From assembly GCA_030637945.1 (NCBI GenBank), contig DAOWFN010000049.1, positions 1 through 31,742 on the forward strand: a DNA stretch of 31,742 nucleotides, in the 5' to 3' direction. A model generated the notes under the pieces. It was not told the origin of the DNA and made no database searches. It saw only the letters and a list, made by a program, of their open reading frames with translations. The position numbers and the translations under genes were made by a program. This document shows positions 1 to 8,300 of this stretch, piece after piece; position 1 is the first letter of the stretch; every line of letters starts with the position of its first letter. This DNA comes from Gammaproteobacteria bacterium (GTDB taxonomy: Bacteria; Pseudomonadota; Gammaproteobacteria; SZUA-229).

Positions 1-375
1 ATGGCTCGTACCACTAAGAAAAAAGCAACAAAGAAAAAAGTAGCTAAGCGTAAAGCACCAGCTAAACGTAAAGCAGTTAAGAAAAAAGTAGCTAAACGTA
101 AAGCACCAGCTAAACGTAAAGTTGCTAAGAAAAAAGTAACGAAGAAAAAAGTTGCTAAACGTAGAGTAGTTAAGAAGAAAGCAACAAAGAAAAAAGTTGC
201 TAAACGTAAAGTAGCTAAGAAGAAAGTAGCTAAGAAGAAAGTAGCTAAGAAGAAAGTAGCTAAGAAGAAAGTAGCTAAGCGTAAAGCACCGGCTAAACGT
301 AAAGTAGCGAAGAAAAAAGTAGCTAAACGTAAAGCACCGGCTAAACGTAAAGTAGCTAAGAGAAAAAAGCGCTAG
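1..375 (+). CDS. Histone H1-like Lys/Ala-rich repeat protein
   Basis: A 124-residue, extremely basic protein made almost only of Lys, Ala, Val, Arg, Pro and Thr. It consists of degenerate pentapeptide units of the type VAKKK, VAKRK and APAKR. This matches the composition of bacterial histone H1-like proteins and of the AlgP C-terminal domain of pseudomonads, which bind DNA without sequence specificity. There is no hydrophobic core or membrane segment, so it is probably disordered and nucleoid-associated. The ATG is the first base of the window, so the ribosome binding site and any upstream extension cannot be seen. The next gene, also basic, starts 17 bases after the stop, which suggests co-transcription ending at the terminator at 701. 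The DNA-binding role is inferred from composition only. Confidence 0.75.
   Translation: MARTTKKKATKKKVAKRKAPAKRKAVKKKVAKRKAPAKRKVAKKKVTKKKVAKRRVVKKKATKKKVAKRKVAKKKVAKKKVAKKKVAKKKVAKRKAPAKRKVAKKKVAKRKAPAKRKVAKRKKR
211..270 (+). repeat. Four perfect 15-bp tandem repeats inside the histone-like gene
   Basis: The unit GTAGCTAAGAAGAAA occurs four times without mismatch and is followed by a near-copy. Each unit encodes VAKKK, so slippage by one unit would change protein length by five residues without a frameshift. The rest of the gene is built of diverged relatives of the same unit. Confidence 0.9.
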
Positions 376-392
376 CCGCTACGCGTGAAGAT

Positions 393-671
393 ATGGCGGC
401 TAAGAAAAAAGCGTCAACTGAACGTAAACAGAAAGCTAGAGTGAAAGCAGCTGCTGCGAAGCAGAAATTGCGGGATCGTGTAGCGGCAGCAGCATCTGCT
501 GTTGCTGAAGCGAAAGCAGAAGTTGCGGCAACGAGGAAGCGTCAGGATCTTTTGATCAGGATGGCTGAAAGGAAAGAAGCTGCCGTTGCCAAGTTTGTGG
601 AAAGTTGGTCTAAGAAAGAAATGGCTAAGATTGAAAAAGCCCTTAAACCAAAAGCTCGCAAACGTCGTTAA
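393..671 (+). CDS. Small basic Lys/Ala-rich coiled-coil protein
   Basis: A 92-residue protein with a basic N-terminus (AAKKKASTERKQ), a central Ala/Glu/Lys/Arg-rich stretch likely to form one long helix or coiled coil (about residues 15-80), and a basic end (KPKARKRR). It has no signal peptide or membrane segment. A GAAG sequence precedes the ATG at short distance. It lies 17 bases downstream of the histone-like gene and upstream of a strong terminator, so the two probably form one short operon. It may be a nucleoid-associated partner of the first protein. I do not recognise the family, and the function is unknown. Confidence 0.65.
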   Translation: MAAKKKASTERKQKARVKAAAAKQKLRDRVAAAASAVAEAKAEVAATRKRQDLLIRMAERKEAAVAKFVESWSKKEMAKIEKALKPKARKRR

Positions 672-700
672 TAGTTTTTACTATTACGTTTAATAAAAAA

Positions 701-731
701 GCCACTCATCTTGTATGAGTGGCTTTTTTTT
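701..731 (+). terminator. Rho-independent terminator after the two basic-protein genes
   Basis: A perfect 9-bp stem (GCCACTCAT, 701-709, with ATGAGTGGC, 715-723) has a 5-base loop and is followed by eight T residues. A run of A precedes the stem, so it could also work on the minus strand. Confidence 0.92.
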
Positions 732-740
732 ATCTATAAT
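711..740 (+). promoter_or_regulatory. Candidate xerD promoter nested in the terminator
   Basis: A consensus TATAAT lies at 735-740. A weak -35 match, TTGTAT, lies at 711-716 with an 18-base spacer, inside the terminator hairpin. Transcription from it would start at about 747, next to the xerD ATG at 748, giving a nearly leaderless mRNA. This fits the absence of a Shine-Dalgarno sequence there. The -35 match is poor, so the call rests on the -10 box. Confidence 0.4.
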
Positions 741-747
741 TCACTAT

Positions 748-1689
748 ATGGCAAAATTTGACTGCATTCCGTCGTCTGAGCAGAAATATATCGAGAGATT
801 TATCGATAATCTGTGGATGGAAAATGGCCTAAGTGAAAATACCTTGTCAGCTTATAGAAATGATCTCGCGGGTTTTGCCCTTTGGCTAAAAGAAAATAAC
901 CATTCCTTGTTAACGGTAGATACAGAAATAATTCAGCGTTTTCTGGCGCATAATTATCAACTGCAGCAAAAGCGGCGTTCAGTCGCCCGTTTACTCTCTA
1001 CATTACGTCGTTTTTATCAATTTTTTTATCGTGAAAGCGAGATCAGTGAAAATCCTACCCGTTTACTTGAGTCGCCAAAAGGTGAACGTTCACTGCCATT
1101 GTCTCTAAATGAGCAACAGGTTGATGACCTGCTGGCGGCGCCGGATGTTTCTGACAGTTTAGGCCTAAGAGACAGGGCTATGCTCGAAGTTCTATATGCT
1201 ACTGGATTGCGCGTCAGTGAATTAATCAACTTACAGACTTCTCAAGTTTCGTTGCAACAAGGTGTTATACGGGTAATCGGCAAAGGTAATAAAGAGCGTT
1301 TGGTGCCAGTAGGCGAAGTTGCGCTTGACTGGTTAATGGAATACACCCAAAAATCGAGACCTGAACTGTTGTTGAAAACGACTAAAAATAATGCAGCAGT
1401 CAGTCAGTGCAGCGAGATTTTTGTTACCAGGCGTGGAAGCTCGATGTCACGACAGGCATTTTGGTATATGGTGAAGCGTTATGCTTTAATTGCGGCTATA
1501 CCGCCAGAAAAATTGTCCCCTCATACACTCCGCCATGCATTTGCTACACATCTATTAAATCATGGGGCAGATTTGCGAGTTGTCCAGATGTTGCTCGGGC
1601 ACAGTGATATTTCTACGACACAAATTTATACACATGTCGCAGACCAGCGTTTAAGAGATATGTATCAGGATCATCATCCACGTGCATAG
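748..1689 (+). CDS. xerD: Site-specific tyrosine recombinase XerD
   Basis: A 313-residue tyrosine recombinase with an N-terminal SAM-like core-binding domain (about residues 10-95) and a C-terminal catalytic domain (about 115-305). All catalytic residues are visible: R155 in ATGLR, K179 in GKGNKER, H259 and R262 in SPHTLRHAF, H285 in LLGHSD and nucleophile Y294 in TQIYTHV. With XerC, XerD resolves chromosome dimers at dif next to the FtsK septal translocase. XerD rather than XerC is favoured by the dsbC neighbour, an arrangement common in gammaproteobacteria. An in-frame ATG at 715 lies inside the terminator stem, so I chose 748, which yields the usual N-terminus. The protein is slightly longer than E. 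coli XerD (298 residues), partly from an insertion near residues 205-220. Confidence 0.95.
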   Translation: MAKFDCIPSSEQKYIERFIDNLWMENGLSENTLSAYRNDLAGFALWLKENNHSLLTVDTEIIQRFLAHNYQLQQKRRSVARLLSTLRRFYQFFYRESEISENPTRLLESPKGERSLPLSLNEQQVDDLLAAPDVSDSLGLRDRAMLEVLYATGLRVSELINLQTSQVSLQQGVIRVIGKGNKERLVPVGEVALDWLMEYTQKSRPELLLKTTKNNAAVSQCSEIFVTRRGSSMSRQAFWYMVKRYALIAAIPPEKLSPHTLRHAFATHLLNHGADLRVVQMLLGHSDISTTQIYTHVADQRLRDMYQDHHPRA

Positions 1690-1797
1690 AAAACCATAGT
1701 GATCAATATTTTATATGGTTAATCTGATGTGTTTTATCGATTACACCGTAGCTTTAGGGAAAATAACTTAGTTGTATAAACTTTCTATGGAATTAAC

Positions 1798-1803
1798 TAT
1801 AAT
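1798..1803 (+). promoter_or_regulatory. Candidate -10 box for dsbC
   Basis: A perfect TATAAT lies 51 bases upstream of the dsbC ATG in an AT-rich gap. The best -35 candidate, TTGTAT at 1772-1777, is 20 bases away, which is longer than optimal. No T-rich hairpin separates xerD from dsbC, so readthrough is also possible. Confidence 0.35.
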
Positions 1804-1854
1804 TCGCGTTGTCTTTATAATTAGTTTTTAATCACCCTTAATTTAGTGTCCATT

Positions 1855-2562
1855 ATGAAATTTTTATCCCTGTTCTTATTAATTACATCTTTATCTGCCT
1901 CATACGGCGTTATGGCAGAAGCAGATCCTGTTGAAACCTTGAGGCAAGCGTTGGCTAAGAGCATGCCAAATGTGAAACCAACCAAAATCTCTAAATCACC
2001 AGTTGGTGGTTTATATGAAGTGATTGTTGGGTCACAAGTTGTTTATATGAGTGTTGATGCACGATATATGATAGACGGTGATCTTATCGACATCAAAACG
2101 AAAAAGAATATAAGTGAGGATGCTAAATCAGAAATTCGCCTTGCAACAATCAATAAGCTCGATACTGATCAGATGTTGGTCTATAAACCAAAAAATGTTA
2201 AAAATATTATCACTGTTGTGACGGATATTGATTGTCCTTATTGCCGGCGTTTGCATAGTGAAATTCCGGATTATTTGAAAAAAGATGTTGAAGTTCGATA
2301 TATCTTTATGCCTTTAAAAGGTGCGTCAGATATGAGGAAAACAATTAGCGTATGGTGCTCTGATGATCAACAGCTAGCGCTGGATATTGCAAAAGCAGGT
2401 GGCGAGGTTGATGAAAAGACTTGTGACAATCCGATTAAAGAACACCTGAAAATAGCTCGTGAATTAGGTGTACGTGGGACACCTGCCATCCTTTTAGAGA
2501 ACGGTCAGTTATTGCCTGGTTATGTGCCAGTTGAAAAACTGGTTGCTGAGCTTAGAAAGTAA
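1855..2562 (+). CDS. dsbC: Periplasmic thiol:disulfide interchange protein DsbC
   Basis: A 235-residue disulfide isomerase. Residues 1-21 form a signal peptide ending near GVMA. An N-terminal dimerisation domain (about 25-85) is followed by a thioredoxin-fold domain. The redox motif is CPYC at 127-130 (CGYC in E. coli DsbC), the cis-proline is in GTP at 208-210, and a second cysteine pair (C168, C190) matches the structural disulfide of the family. DsbC corrects mispaired disulfides in the periplasm and is kept reduced by DsbD, which is not in this window. A GTG nine bases upstream (1846) is possible, but ATG 1855 gives a standard signal peptide. Confidence 0.95.
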   Translation: MKFLSLFLLITSLSASYGVMAEADPVETLRQALAKSMPNVKPTKISKSPVGGLYEVIVGSQVVYMSVDARYMIDGDLIDIKTKKNISEDAKSEIRLATINKLDTDQMLVYKPKNVKNIITVVTDIDCPYCRRLHSEIPDYLKKDVEVRYIFMPLKGASDMRKTISVWCSDDQQLALDIAKAGGEVDEKTCDNPIKEHLKIARELGVRGTPAILLENGQLLPGYVPVEKLVAELRK

Positions 2563-2585
2563 GATCAGTCAAAAGGTAACATATT

Positions 2586-2614
2586 AAAAGCATGGCTTAG
2601 CCATGCTTTTTTTT
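2586..2614. terminator. Bidirectional terminator between dsbC and the helicase-nuclease gene
   Basis: A perfect 11-bp stem (AAAAGCATGGC, 2586-2596, with its complement, 2600-2610) has a 3-base loop. T-runs are present on both strands: eight T to 2614 on plus, and A residues on the other side that are T on minus. The flanking genes converge, so it can serve both. Confidence 0.92.
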
Positions 2615-2620
2615 GTTTAT

Positions 2621-5600
2621 TTATTTCAGCCAGATTATTTCTTTATAGTGTGTGAATAAGATTCCCATTTTTATCGGTTGTTGCGGCCATATTTTCTTGA
2701 CGCCATCATGATAAAAGGCGAGCTGTTTAGTGAATTTCTGTGCTGATTTTTTCATCGATTCACCGTTATCCAGCTGGTGTGACTTGTAATCGATGATTGT
2801 GACAGCGTCGTCGGTCTTGATAACTCTATCGATAATGCCATAGATAGCTTGCTCACCTTGTTTGTACATTATAGGCATTTCATTATATGTTTTACTGTCG
2901 GCCACAGGGCTGAAAATGTTTTTGAGATCGGGGTGGTTGAATGTGGATACAGCCTCATCTATACAGCTGTCCAGATGTTTGATAAGAGCCGGGTTTTGCA
3001 GAGAAACTTCGGTTTGTAAGTGCTGTTGTATGTCGTTTATTTTTGGCTGTGTAGCAGGGTAGTCTTTTTTGTTACACAGTAGTTCAATCGCACGATGAAC
3101 CATGATGCCTCGCCATCTGGCCAGGTGTTGGCTGTTAATCGATGCCGTGTCTGTATGTATAAGATCAGTTTCGACATCATCAAGGCTGGCAGTTTCATCA
3201 GTCTGTGAGCTGGGCGCTACAATAAAAGGTGATGCAGGCAATTGTCTGACTGGTTTTAACAGCCGTTCGTCGATGACGAAATCTGTGTTTTCAGGGGAAT
3301 CATTTTTTATGGGTATATCATTATTATCATCATATGCTAGATGTCTGTACGCCTTGTAGTTCACATTATCCGCGTCTGTTTCGGACGTGGTAATGCTATC
3401 CAGCCCATCGTTTATTATTTGATACCAGCTGTTTTTTTGTTTCCTGCTACTCTCTATTCCGCTTATATGTAATTGTTCACGTGCACGGGTAAGTGCAACA
3501 TAAAGTAAATTTAATTCTTCTCGTGCCTGTTCAGCGAGTTTTTCTTGCTGTAGATGCTGTGTGACTTCATCGGTTTGTTCTTTACCTAGCTGTAGCTGAA
3601 AGTTTTTTGGTCGATTTTTTTCTGCGGGCCAACGAACGATGCTGGCGTAAGCATTTTTATTATTTGATGTGCTGTTGCCATCCACCAGAAAAACGACAGG
3701 CGCTTCCAGCCCCTTACTGCCATGAATAGTCATTATCCTGACACGGGATTCATCGCTTCGTGGCAAAGGTTCTTCTGGTGGACTATCTGAATGATTTTCC
3801 AGATGACTTAATCGTTGTAAAAAACGCGTAATACTAGGATAGCGCCCGCTGTCTGTTTCGAGTGACAGTTCCAAAAAACGCTGGCAATTTGCAGCAACTT
3901 TTTGCTTGTTTTCAGCCCTGTTAGCCGCTATATACCGATTGATAATGTTGCCTTCAGAAAATATTTTATCGAGGCAGTCATGCACGGGCAGTTGTTCAGC
4001 GATTTTTTGCCAATGTGGCAATAACCTGGCTGCTCGTTGTAAAGGTTTACTGAGTAATAACTTTGTTTCTGTTGCAGATGCCAGGTCTAGTAAACGCTCA
4101 TACCAGTGTGTTGAGCCATGTTGAGCAAGCTGGATCAAATCATCATCGCAGGCACTGAATATTGGCGATTTTAGAACCTGGGCAAGTGCAAGATTGTTGT
4201 ACGGTGCAACTAATGTATTTAGCAGATAGCTCAAGTCCTGTATTTCCAGGTTATCCAGTAGTCCGCCTTTTTTGTTGCCGATAAATGGGATGCCGTATTG
4301 CTTAAGTGTTTCTTCATAAATGCCAATATGTGTTCGATTGCGCATTAATATCAGAATGTCACCAAATTTAACTGGGCGAATGACCGTGTTTTCGGTGATA
4401 AACTCTGGAGTGTTTTTAAGACGCAGGATCTGTTTTGCAATATTTTCTGCTTCCTTATGTCTCAAGGTTTTTACAGAAAGTTCGCGCGGCTGCTTGAGAG
4501 GATTACGAAAATACACTGTATCGTCTGCATCAGACTTAATTTCATCTGATTCTTCTTCATCGTTTTTGAACAGGTCGTAGAGATGTACCTGGCCGGGAAG
4601 CGTATTCAAATAAGTATCATGAGTGATGTAACCAGTCATGATCGATTTTATTTCATCCTGTTCAAAGATCTGATTCACGCAGTGTATGATGGCAGAAGAC
4701 GACCGCCGCGAAAAATCCAGGGGGGTCGCGTGTGCGTTAAGATTGGCCGCAAGCCATTCACTGGCCTGTGCCTGCAATGCCGGGTTAGCACGTCGGAAGC
4801 TGTAAATAGACTGTTTTTCATCGCCAACCAGAAAGACACTACGGGGTCTCTGTTCCGGATTGGCTGCTATTTCTTCTAATATTGGAGACAGTAGATTCCA
4901 TTGCGTTGGATTGGTGTCCTGGAATTCATCGATTAACAGGTGATCGATACGCTGATCGATCTTGTATTGCACCCAGTGTGCATTGTCAGCATGCTGGAGC
5001 AGTTGATAACATTTCCATTCAAGATCGGTGAAGTCGAGAAGCCGCATGTCTCTTTTCAGTTGCTGGAATATTTCGACATACTGATGACCGGCGAAATACC
5101 AGGCTTTGTTTATTTTTAATGTAAACAAGCGTTTTAACTGTTCGCTGACCTGTTGTATTGCGCTAGCAATTTCAGTATGTAATGAAATGAAGAGCTTCGC
5201 TTTTTCTTCGCCCAGCTTTTTTTCTAGCGTAGGGTTATATTGGCGGCCCTGTATCAGAATCTCGCCGTCTTTTTTAATAAATGCTGGTCTTATCTGGCTG
5301 AAAGCCAGCTTTAAATCTGTTTCGTTATGGTCGAGCTGGTTCAGCACGCCATTAATGTTTTCAGCGTGTTTTTCACTGGTTTTATTTTTAATTTTTCGAA
5401 GCAGATTGCTGAATATCAGTAGTTTTTCTTTGTTGTTCGCATTGAAAAACTGGGTAGCTGGTTCGTTGCATTCCTGGTCCAGACGAAGTGACTGTGTTAA
5501 TTCTCTACAGGCAAAATCGATCGGCTTTTGAGTATGGGCGGTATATGCCCACCAGTCGCTGCGGTGGGACAGGAAACTATGTAGCGCGGTGTGTGTGTTA

Positions 5601-6166
5601 TCAGGACCGTTACAGGCCTGCATGATGGTGTCTAGAGCATCTGACAGGTCGCTTGATCTATTCTTTAATTGTTTAGCCGCCTGGCTAAATAATGCTTGCC
5701 ACGCCTGGCGTTCGAGTAAGCTAGCGTCCTCGAGTAAATCAAAACCTGGTGGAATATCAGCTTCCAGTGGAAAGCGAGACAATATATCCTGACAAAAAGA
5801 GTGAAAAGTTTGGATGCGAATGGGGTAGGGGTTGTGTATTAATTTTTCATAAAGGCTGCGCGCGATACTTTTTGAATTATCATTCGATTCGCAGTCAATT
5901 AGTTTTAATATCTCATCCAATTCTTCATCTTCAGCGGTAGCCATTTCAAACAGTCGCTGATTTAGCCTTATCAGCATCTCACCGGCTGCTTTACGGGTGA
6001 ATGTGAGGGCGATAATATTGCCCGGTTCCGAGCCATCGATCAGCAGGCGTACGATACGGGTAATTAATAGCCAGGTTTTGCCGCTGCCCGCTGAGGCTGA
6101 CACCGTTGCGTTTAACGAAGGGTCACACGCGTCTAGACTATTCAGGTTGTTGTTCTGGCTGGGCAT
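2621..6166 (-). CDS. addA: AddA/RecB-type UvrD helicase-nuclease (double-strand break repair)
   Basis: A 1181-residue superfamily 1A helicase fused to a C-terminal PD-(D/E)XK nuclease. Visible motifs: Walker A ASAGSGKT at 24-31, motif Ia ALTFTRKAAGEM, motif II DEFQDT at 413-418, GDEKQSIYSFR at 448-458, TIHGSKGLEAPVV, and motif VI LLYVALTRAREQL. The nuclease shows an upstream His in MVHRAIELL, Asp at about 1113 (YGIIDRV) and IIDYKSH at about 1124-1130. Such enzymes unwind and resect broken ends for RecA loading. AGSGKT and the overall form favour AddA over RecB, though E. coli RecB is the same size. AddA normally works with AddB encoded next door; no addB is adjacent here. It is flanked by a terminator and by divergent parE, so it is probably monocistronic. 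Confidence 0.88.
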   Translation of the reverse strand: MPSQNNNLNSLDACDPSLNATVSASAGSGKTWLLITRIVRLLIDGSEPGNIIALTFTRKAAGEMLIRLNQRLFEMATAEDEELDEILKLIDCESNDNSKSIARSLYEKLIHNPYPIRIQTFHSFCQDILSRFPLEADIPPGFDLLEDASLLERQAWQALFSQAAKQLKNRSSDLSDALDTIMQACNGPDNTHTALHSFLSHRSDWWAYTAHTQKPIDFACRELTQSLRLDQECNEPATQFFNANNKEKLLIFSNLLRKIKNKTSEKHAENINGVLNQLDHNETDLKLAFSQIRPAFIKKDGEILIQGRQYNPTLEKKLGEEKAKLFISLHTEIASAIQQVSEQLKRLFTLKINKAWYFAGHQYVEIFQQLKRDMRLLDFTDLEWKCYQLLQHADNAHWVQYKIDQRIDHLLIDEFQDTNPTQWNLLSPILEEIAANPEQRPRSVFLVGDEKQSIYSFRRANPALQAQASEWLAANLNAHATPLDFSRRSSSAIIHCVNQIFEQDEIKSIMTGYITHDTYLNTLPGQVHLYDLFKNDEEESDEIKSDADDTVYFRNPLKQPRELSVKTLRHKEAENIAKQILRLKNTPEFITENTVIRPVKFGDILILMRNRTHIGIYEETLKQYGIPFIGNKKGGLLDNLEIQDLSYLLNTLVAPYNNLALAQVLKSPIFSACDDDLIQLAQHGSTHWYERLLDLASATETKLLLSKPLQRAARLLPHWQKIAEQLPVHDCLDKIFSEGNIINRYIAANRAENKQKVAANCQRFLELSLETDSGRYPSITRFLQRLSHLENHSDSPPEEPLPRSDESRVRIMTIHGSKGLEAPVVFLVDGNSTSNNKNAYASIVRWPAEKNRPKNFQLQLGKEQTDEVTQHLQQEKLAEQAREELNLLYVALTRAREQLHISGIESSRKQKNSWYQIINDGLDSITTSETDADNVNYKAYRHLAYDDNNDIPIKNDSPENTDFVIDERLLKPVRQLPASPFIVAPSSQTDETASLDDVETDLIHTDTASINSQHLARWRGIMVHRAIELLCNKKDYPATQPKINDIQQHLQTEVSLQNPALIKHLDSCIDEAVSTFNHPDLKNIFSPVADSKTYNEMPIMYKQGEQAIYGIIDRVIKTDDAVTIIDYKSHQLDNGESMKKSAQKFTKQLAFYHDGVKKIWPQQPIKMGILFTHYKEIIWLK

Positions 6167-6275
6167 GAAGTGAGTTTATAGTGACAAATCAGTCATCACA
6201 ATACGATTGTATTTAAATATCTATTGTCCAGTGTTAAAGTAACCCGAATCCAGTATTTTCAAAACCCATAATAAC

Positions 6276-6281
6276 TATAAT
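6276..6281 (+). promoter_or_regulatory. Candidate -10 box for parE
   Basis: A perfect TATAAT lies 38 bases before the parE ATG in the 152-bp divergent gap with the helicase gene. No good -35 is seen at standard spacing, so the assignment is weak. Confidence 0.35.
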
Positions 6282-6302
6282 AAGCAGCAGGGTCCGACCT
6301 AG

Positions 6303-6326
6303 ATGAGTAAGTTCACCAATGAGTAA
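6303..6326 (+). other. Possible upstream leader ORF overlapping the parE start
   Basis: ATG 6303 opens a seven-codon reading frame (MSKFTNE, then TAA at 6324). It runs across the parE start codon (6319-6321) in another frame. An AGCAGGG sequence sits at good distance before ATG 6303, whereas ATG 6319 has no clear ribosome binding site. The leader may couple translation, or it may be chance. The eight bases ATGAGTAA occur at both 6303 and 6319. Confidence 0.3.
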
Positions 6327-8202
6327 ATATGATGCCTCGGCGATCGAGGTATTAACCGGTCTCGAACCGGTGCAGAAAAGGCCGGGCATGTATACCGACA
6401 CGACGCGGCCAAATCACCTGGCACAGGAAGTGATCGATAATAGTGTTGATGAAGCGATTGTCGGCCATGCCAAACAGATCGATGTTGTGCTTTATAAAGA
6501 TGGCTCGATCAGTGTGACAGACGATGGTCGCGGTATGCCGGTTGATATTCATCCGGAGGAAGGCATTCCCGGTGTCGAAGTCATCCTTACACGTCTGCAT
6601 GCTGGCGGTAAATTTTCCAACAAAAATTACGAGTTTTCCGGTGGTTTGCACGGTGTTGGTGTGTCGGTGGTTAATGCTCTGTCGTCTAAAGTTACGGTGG
6701 AAGTACGACGTGATGGCTCTGTGTATGAGATGGAATTTAAACACGGTGAGAAGACCCGGAAATTAAAGAAAACGGGCACTGTCGGTAAGCGCAATACGGG
6801 CACTAAAATTCATTTCTGGCCAGAAAAAAAATACTTTGATTCTGCGGTAATTTCCATATCAAAATTAAAACATGTCTTACGTGCCAAGGCTGTATTGTGC
6901 CCGGGCCTGGAAGTTACCTTTACCGAAGATAAAACAGGTGAAGTACAAAGTTGGCATTATGAAGGTGGCCTGGCAGATTATTTGGGCGAGAATTTATACG
7001 AGCGCGAGTGTTTGCCGGCAGAGCCTTTTGTCGGCAGTATGGCAAGTTCAACGGAAGCGGTTGACTGGGCGCTGACATGGCAGATTGAAGCCGGCGAGTT
7101 AACTACAGAGTCTTACGTAAACCTTATCCCTACTGCACAGGGCGGTACGCATGTTAATGGTTTGCGCACGGGTTTAACTGAAGCGCTGCGTGAGTTTTGT
7201 GAGATTCGAAGTCTACTGCCTCGCGGCGTGAAACTAGGCCCGGAAGATGTCTGGGATAAGGTTTGTTTTGTACTTTCAGTGAAGTTGTCGGATCCGCAAT
7301 TTTCGGGCCAGACAAAAGAGCGGTTATCCTCACGTGAATGTGCCGCTTTTGTTTCAGGCGTTGTAAAAGATGCTTTTAGTCTGTGGTTGAATCAACACGC
7401 TGAAGCCGGTGAGTCGATCGCTATGCTGGCCATCGAAAATGCCCAAAAACGTCTGCGTGATGGTAAAAAAGTTGTCCGTAAGAAGGTGACCAGCGGGCCG
7501 GCGCTGCCTGGTAAGTTATCTGACTGTTCATCACAGGATATAACGCGGTCAGAATTGTTTTTAGTGGAAGGTGATTCTGCGGGCGGCAGTGCAAAGCAGG
7601 CGCGTGATCGGGTATTTCAGGCGATTATGCCGTTGCGCGGTAAAATTCTTAATACCTGGGAAGTCGAGCCTGATCAGGTACTGGCTTCCAAAGAAGTCCA
7701 TGATATCTCGGTTGCGATCGGTGTCGACCCGGGCTCATCAAATTTAAAAGACTTACGTTACGGAAAAATATGTATCCTGGCAGATGCGGATTCTGATGGG
7801 TACCATATCGCGACACTATTATGTGCCCTGTTTCTCAGGCATTTTAGAGCGTTAGTGGAGGCTGGACATATCTTTGTTGCGATGCCGCCATTATTTCGTA
7901 TCGATGTGGCCAAAGAAGTATTTTACGCCCTGGATGAAGCTGAGAAACAAGGCGTATTGGATCGTATCGAAGCTGAGAAAATGCGTGGCAAAGTGACGGT
8001 TACACGCTTTAAAGGCCTGGGTGAAATGAACCCGATGCAGTTGCGTGTGACGACCCTGGCGCCAGATACCAGACGACTGGTTCAGCTAACACTAGGCAAA
8101 GGCGATAGTAGTAACAGTATGCTGGATATGCTGTTAGCTAAAAAGCGCGCGGGTGACCGAAAGGCATGGTTGGAAGATAAAGGCGCTTTGGCGGCGCTGT
8201 GA
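6319..8202 (+). CDS. parE: DNA topoisomerase IV subunit B (ParE)
   Basis: A 627-residue GHKL ATPase/TOPRIM subunit, close to E. coli ParE (630). The N-terminal ATPase domain shows EVIDNSVDEA, DDGRGMPVD and GGLHGVGVSVVNALS. A transducer domain follows, then the TOPRIM domain with LFLVEGDSAGGSAKQARD and the metal-binding DADSDGYHI, and finally the conserved RFKGLGEMNP region. ParE hydrolyses ATP to drive strand passage by the ParC2-ParE2 complex, which decatenates daughter chromosomes. The short length and the downstream parC separate it from GyrB. ATG 6319 is preferred because it gives the usual MSKYDASAIEVL beginning. Confidence 0.96.
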   Translation: MSKYDASAIEVLTGLEPVQKRPGMYTDTTRPNHLAQEVIDNSVDEAIVGHAKQIDVVLYKDGSISVTDDGRGMPVDIHPEEGIPGVEVILTRLHAGGKFSNKNYEFSGGLHGVGVSVVNALSSKVTVEVRRDGSVYEMEFKHGEKTRKLKKTGTVGKRNTGTKIHFWPEKKYFDSAVISISKLKHVLRAKAVLCPGLEVTFTEDKTGEVQSWHYEGGLADYLGENLYERECLPAEPFVGSMASSTEAVDWALTWQIEAGELTTESYVNLIPTAQGGTHVNGLRTGLTEALREFCEIRSLLPRGVKLGPEDVWDKVCFVLSVKLSDPQFSGQTKERLSSRECAAFVSGVVKDAFSLWLNQHAEAGESIAMLAIENAQKRLRDGKKVVRKKVTSGPALPGKLSDCSSQDITRSELFLVEGDSAGGSAKQARDRVFQAIMPLRGKILNTWEVEPDQVLASKEVHDISVAIGVDPGSSNLKDLRYGKICILADADSDGYHIATLLCALFLRHFRALVEAGHIFVAMPPLFRIDVAKEVFYALDEAEKQGVLDRIEAEKMRGKVTVTRFKGLGEMNPMQLRVTTLAPDTRRLVQLTLGKGDSSNSMLDMLLAKKRAGDRKAWLEDKGALAAL

Positions 8203-8300
8203 CCGCAATGAATAATGAACAATGAAAAGCAAAGCCAATATGCAATTTCAGTTCTGTGTTTGTTATTTTTTTTAAATTTTTCATTTAAGCGATAGCGAAT

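Noticed and set aside
1..375. CRISPR-like or non-coding repeat array
   Set aside because: The repeats are short, contiguous and coding, without spacers.
715..747. Longer XerD start at ATG 715
   Set aside because: It lies inside the terminator stem and T-run and would add a hydrophobic peptide not found in the family.
748..1689. Mobile-element integrase
   Set aside because: Size, motifs and the dsbC neighbour fit housekeeping XerD; no attachment site, tRNA or phage genes are nearby.
1846..1854. GTG start for DsbC
   Set aside because: It adds three residues before a normal signal peptide; ATG 1855 is simpler.
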